A stretch of 44,054 bases of DNA, taken from contig JAAXTM010000007.1 in NCBI GenBank assembly GCA_013336525.1, positions 102,274-146,327 of the forward strand, given 5' to 3'. This DNA is from Geobacteraceae bacterium (GTDB lineage Bacteria > Desulfobacterota > Desulfuromonadia > Geobacterales > Pseudopelobacteraceae). The notes below the pieces were generated by a model. It did not search any database. It was given only the letters and a program-made list of their open reading frames with translations, and was not told the origin of the DNA. Position 1 is the stretch's first letter. The number at the start of each line of letters is the position of its first letter. Position numbers and translations under genes: made by a program. Below, piece after piece: positions 43,873 to 44,054 of the stretch.

Positions 43873-44054
43873 ATGAGCAAAGTCCTTATTATCGGAGCCG
43901 GCGGAGTCGGCCAGGTCGTCACCCACAAATGCGCCCAGCGGCGCGATATTTTCAGCGAGATCACCCTTGCCTCGCGCACCAAATCCAAGTGTGACGTCAT
44001 CGCCGCACAGCTGGGCGGCAGCATCAAGACCGCACAAGTTGACGCCGACAATGT
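43873..44054 (+). CDS. Saccharopine dehydrogenase-like / carboxy(nor)spermidine dehydrogenase, 3' truncated
   Basis: Only the first 60 codons are in the window. They encode a Rossmann start, M-S-K-V-L-I-I-G-A-G-G-V-G-Q-V-V, with G-x-G-x-x-G for NAD(P), followed by K-C-A-Q-R-R-D-I-F and A-S-R-T-K-S-K-C. This matches the start of the saccharopine dehydrogenase/carboxynorspermidine dehydrogenase family. Its position 4 bp after speA suggests the alternative spermidine pathway (agmatine to putrescine, then carboxyspermidine, then spermidine by a decarboxylase outside the window). Confidence 0.8.
   Translation, partial: MSKVLIIGAGGVGQVVTHKCAQRRDIFSEITLASRTKSKCDVIAAQLGGSIKTAQVDADN

Overview
The window looks like a chromosomal segment of a Gram-negative deltaproteobacterium of the Geobacter/Pelobacter group (Desulfuromonadales in the broad sense). 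The pointers are the hrcA-grpE-dnaK-dnaJ order with a CIRCE operator, a tiny membrane-anchored diheme cytochrome c, LPS heptose genes (gmhA, hldE), a T. maritima-type DAHP synthase, and speA followed by a carboxyspermidine dehydrogenase-like gene. This assignment comes from gene content alone; no species is claimed. Most of the window is housekeeping DNA in short, tightly packed operons.

Layout. 1-2.8 kb is accessory: the 3' end of a surface protein built of about 92-residue Fn3-like repeats, a DUF1566 secreted protein and a small unknown gene, all lying on the 3' side of a tRNA-Arg(CCG). 3.0-5.8 kb is a + strand operon coaE - RlmL-like methyltransferase - ylqF. 5.8-6.5 kb (-) holds a diheme cytochrome and a membrane protein. 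6.6-11.6 kb (-) is the hrcA-grpE-dnaK-dnaJ heat-shock operon. 11.6-13.8 kb (-) encodes a DUF523/DUF1722 protein, a cytidylate-kinase-like protein and a secreted intradiol-dioxygenase-like protein. 14.1-15.5 kb (+) is a DUF1499 lipoprotein with an NAD(P)-binding SDR. 15.5-16.6 kb (-) is a BioD/DRTGG protein. 16.9-19.4 kb (+) holds SOUL, ferredoxin-nitroreductase and UvsE genes. 19.7-21.6 kb (+) is a CheY-CheC-diguanylate cyclase operon. 21.6-26.7 kb (-) is thiL-tkt-crp/fnr-aroF followed by a predicted 6S RNA. 26.9-29.0 kb (+) carries two SurA/PrsA-like lipoproteins. 29.1-34.1 kb (-) is mreB, a glycosyltransferase, gmhA, hldE and a double pseudo-receiver protein. 34.3-37.6 kb (+) is ileS-lspA. 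37.6-41.8 kb (-) is an amidohydrolase, lon and an Hsp20. 42.0-44.05 kb (+) is speA and the start of a saccharopine-dehydrogenase-like gene.

How things connect. Two separate heat-shock operons (hrcA and hsp20-lon) have the same promoter, CTTGACA-N17-TACCTT; only the first also has CIRCE, so two layers of heat-shock control can be read from the DNA. thiL (makes TPP), tkt (TPP-dependent, makes erythrose 4-phosphate) and aroF (uses erythrose 4-phosphate) form a logical metabolic chain with a Crp/Fnr regulator inserted. A predicted 6S RNA, not obvious from the protein-coding content, follows aroF. The most system-like signalling unit is the receiver + CheC + PAS-GGDEF operon, in which receiver, likely phosphatase and c-di-GMP output are separate proteins. 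No CRISPR array, IS element, phage or obvious defence system was seen. Nothing in the window clearly qualifies as a wholly new system; the best leads are listed as findings.
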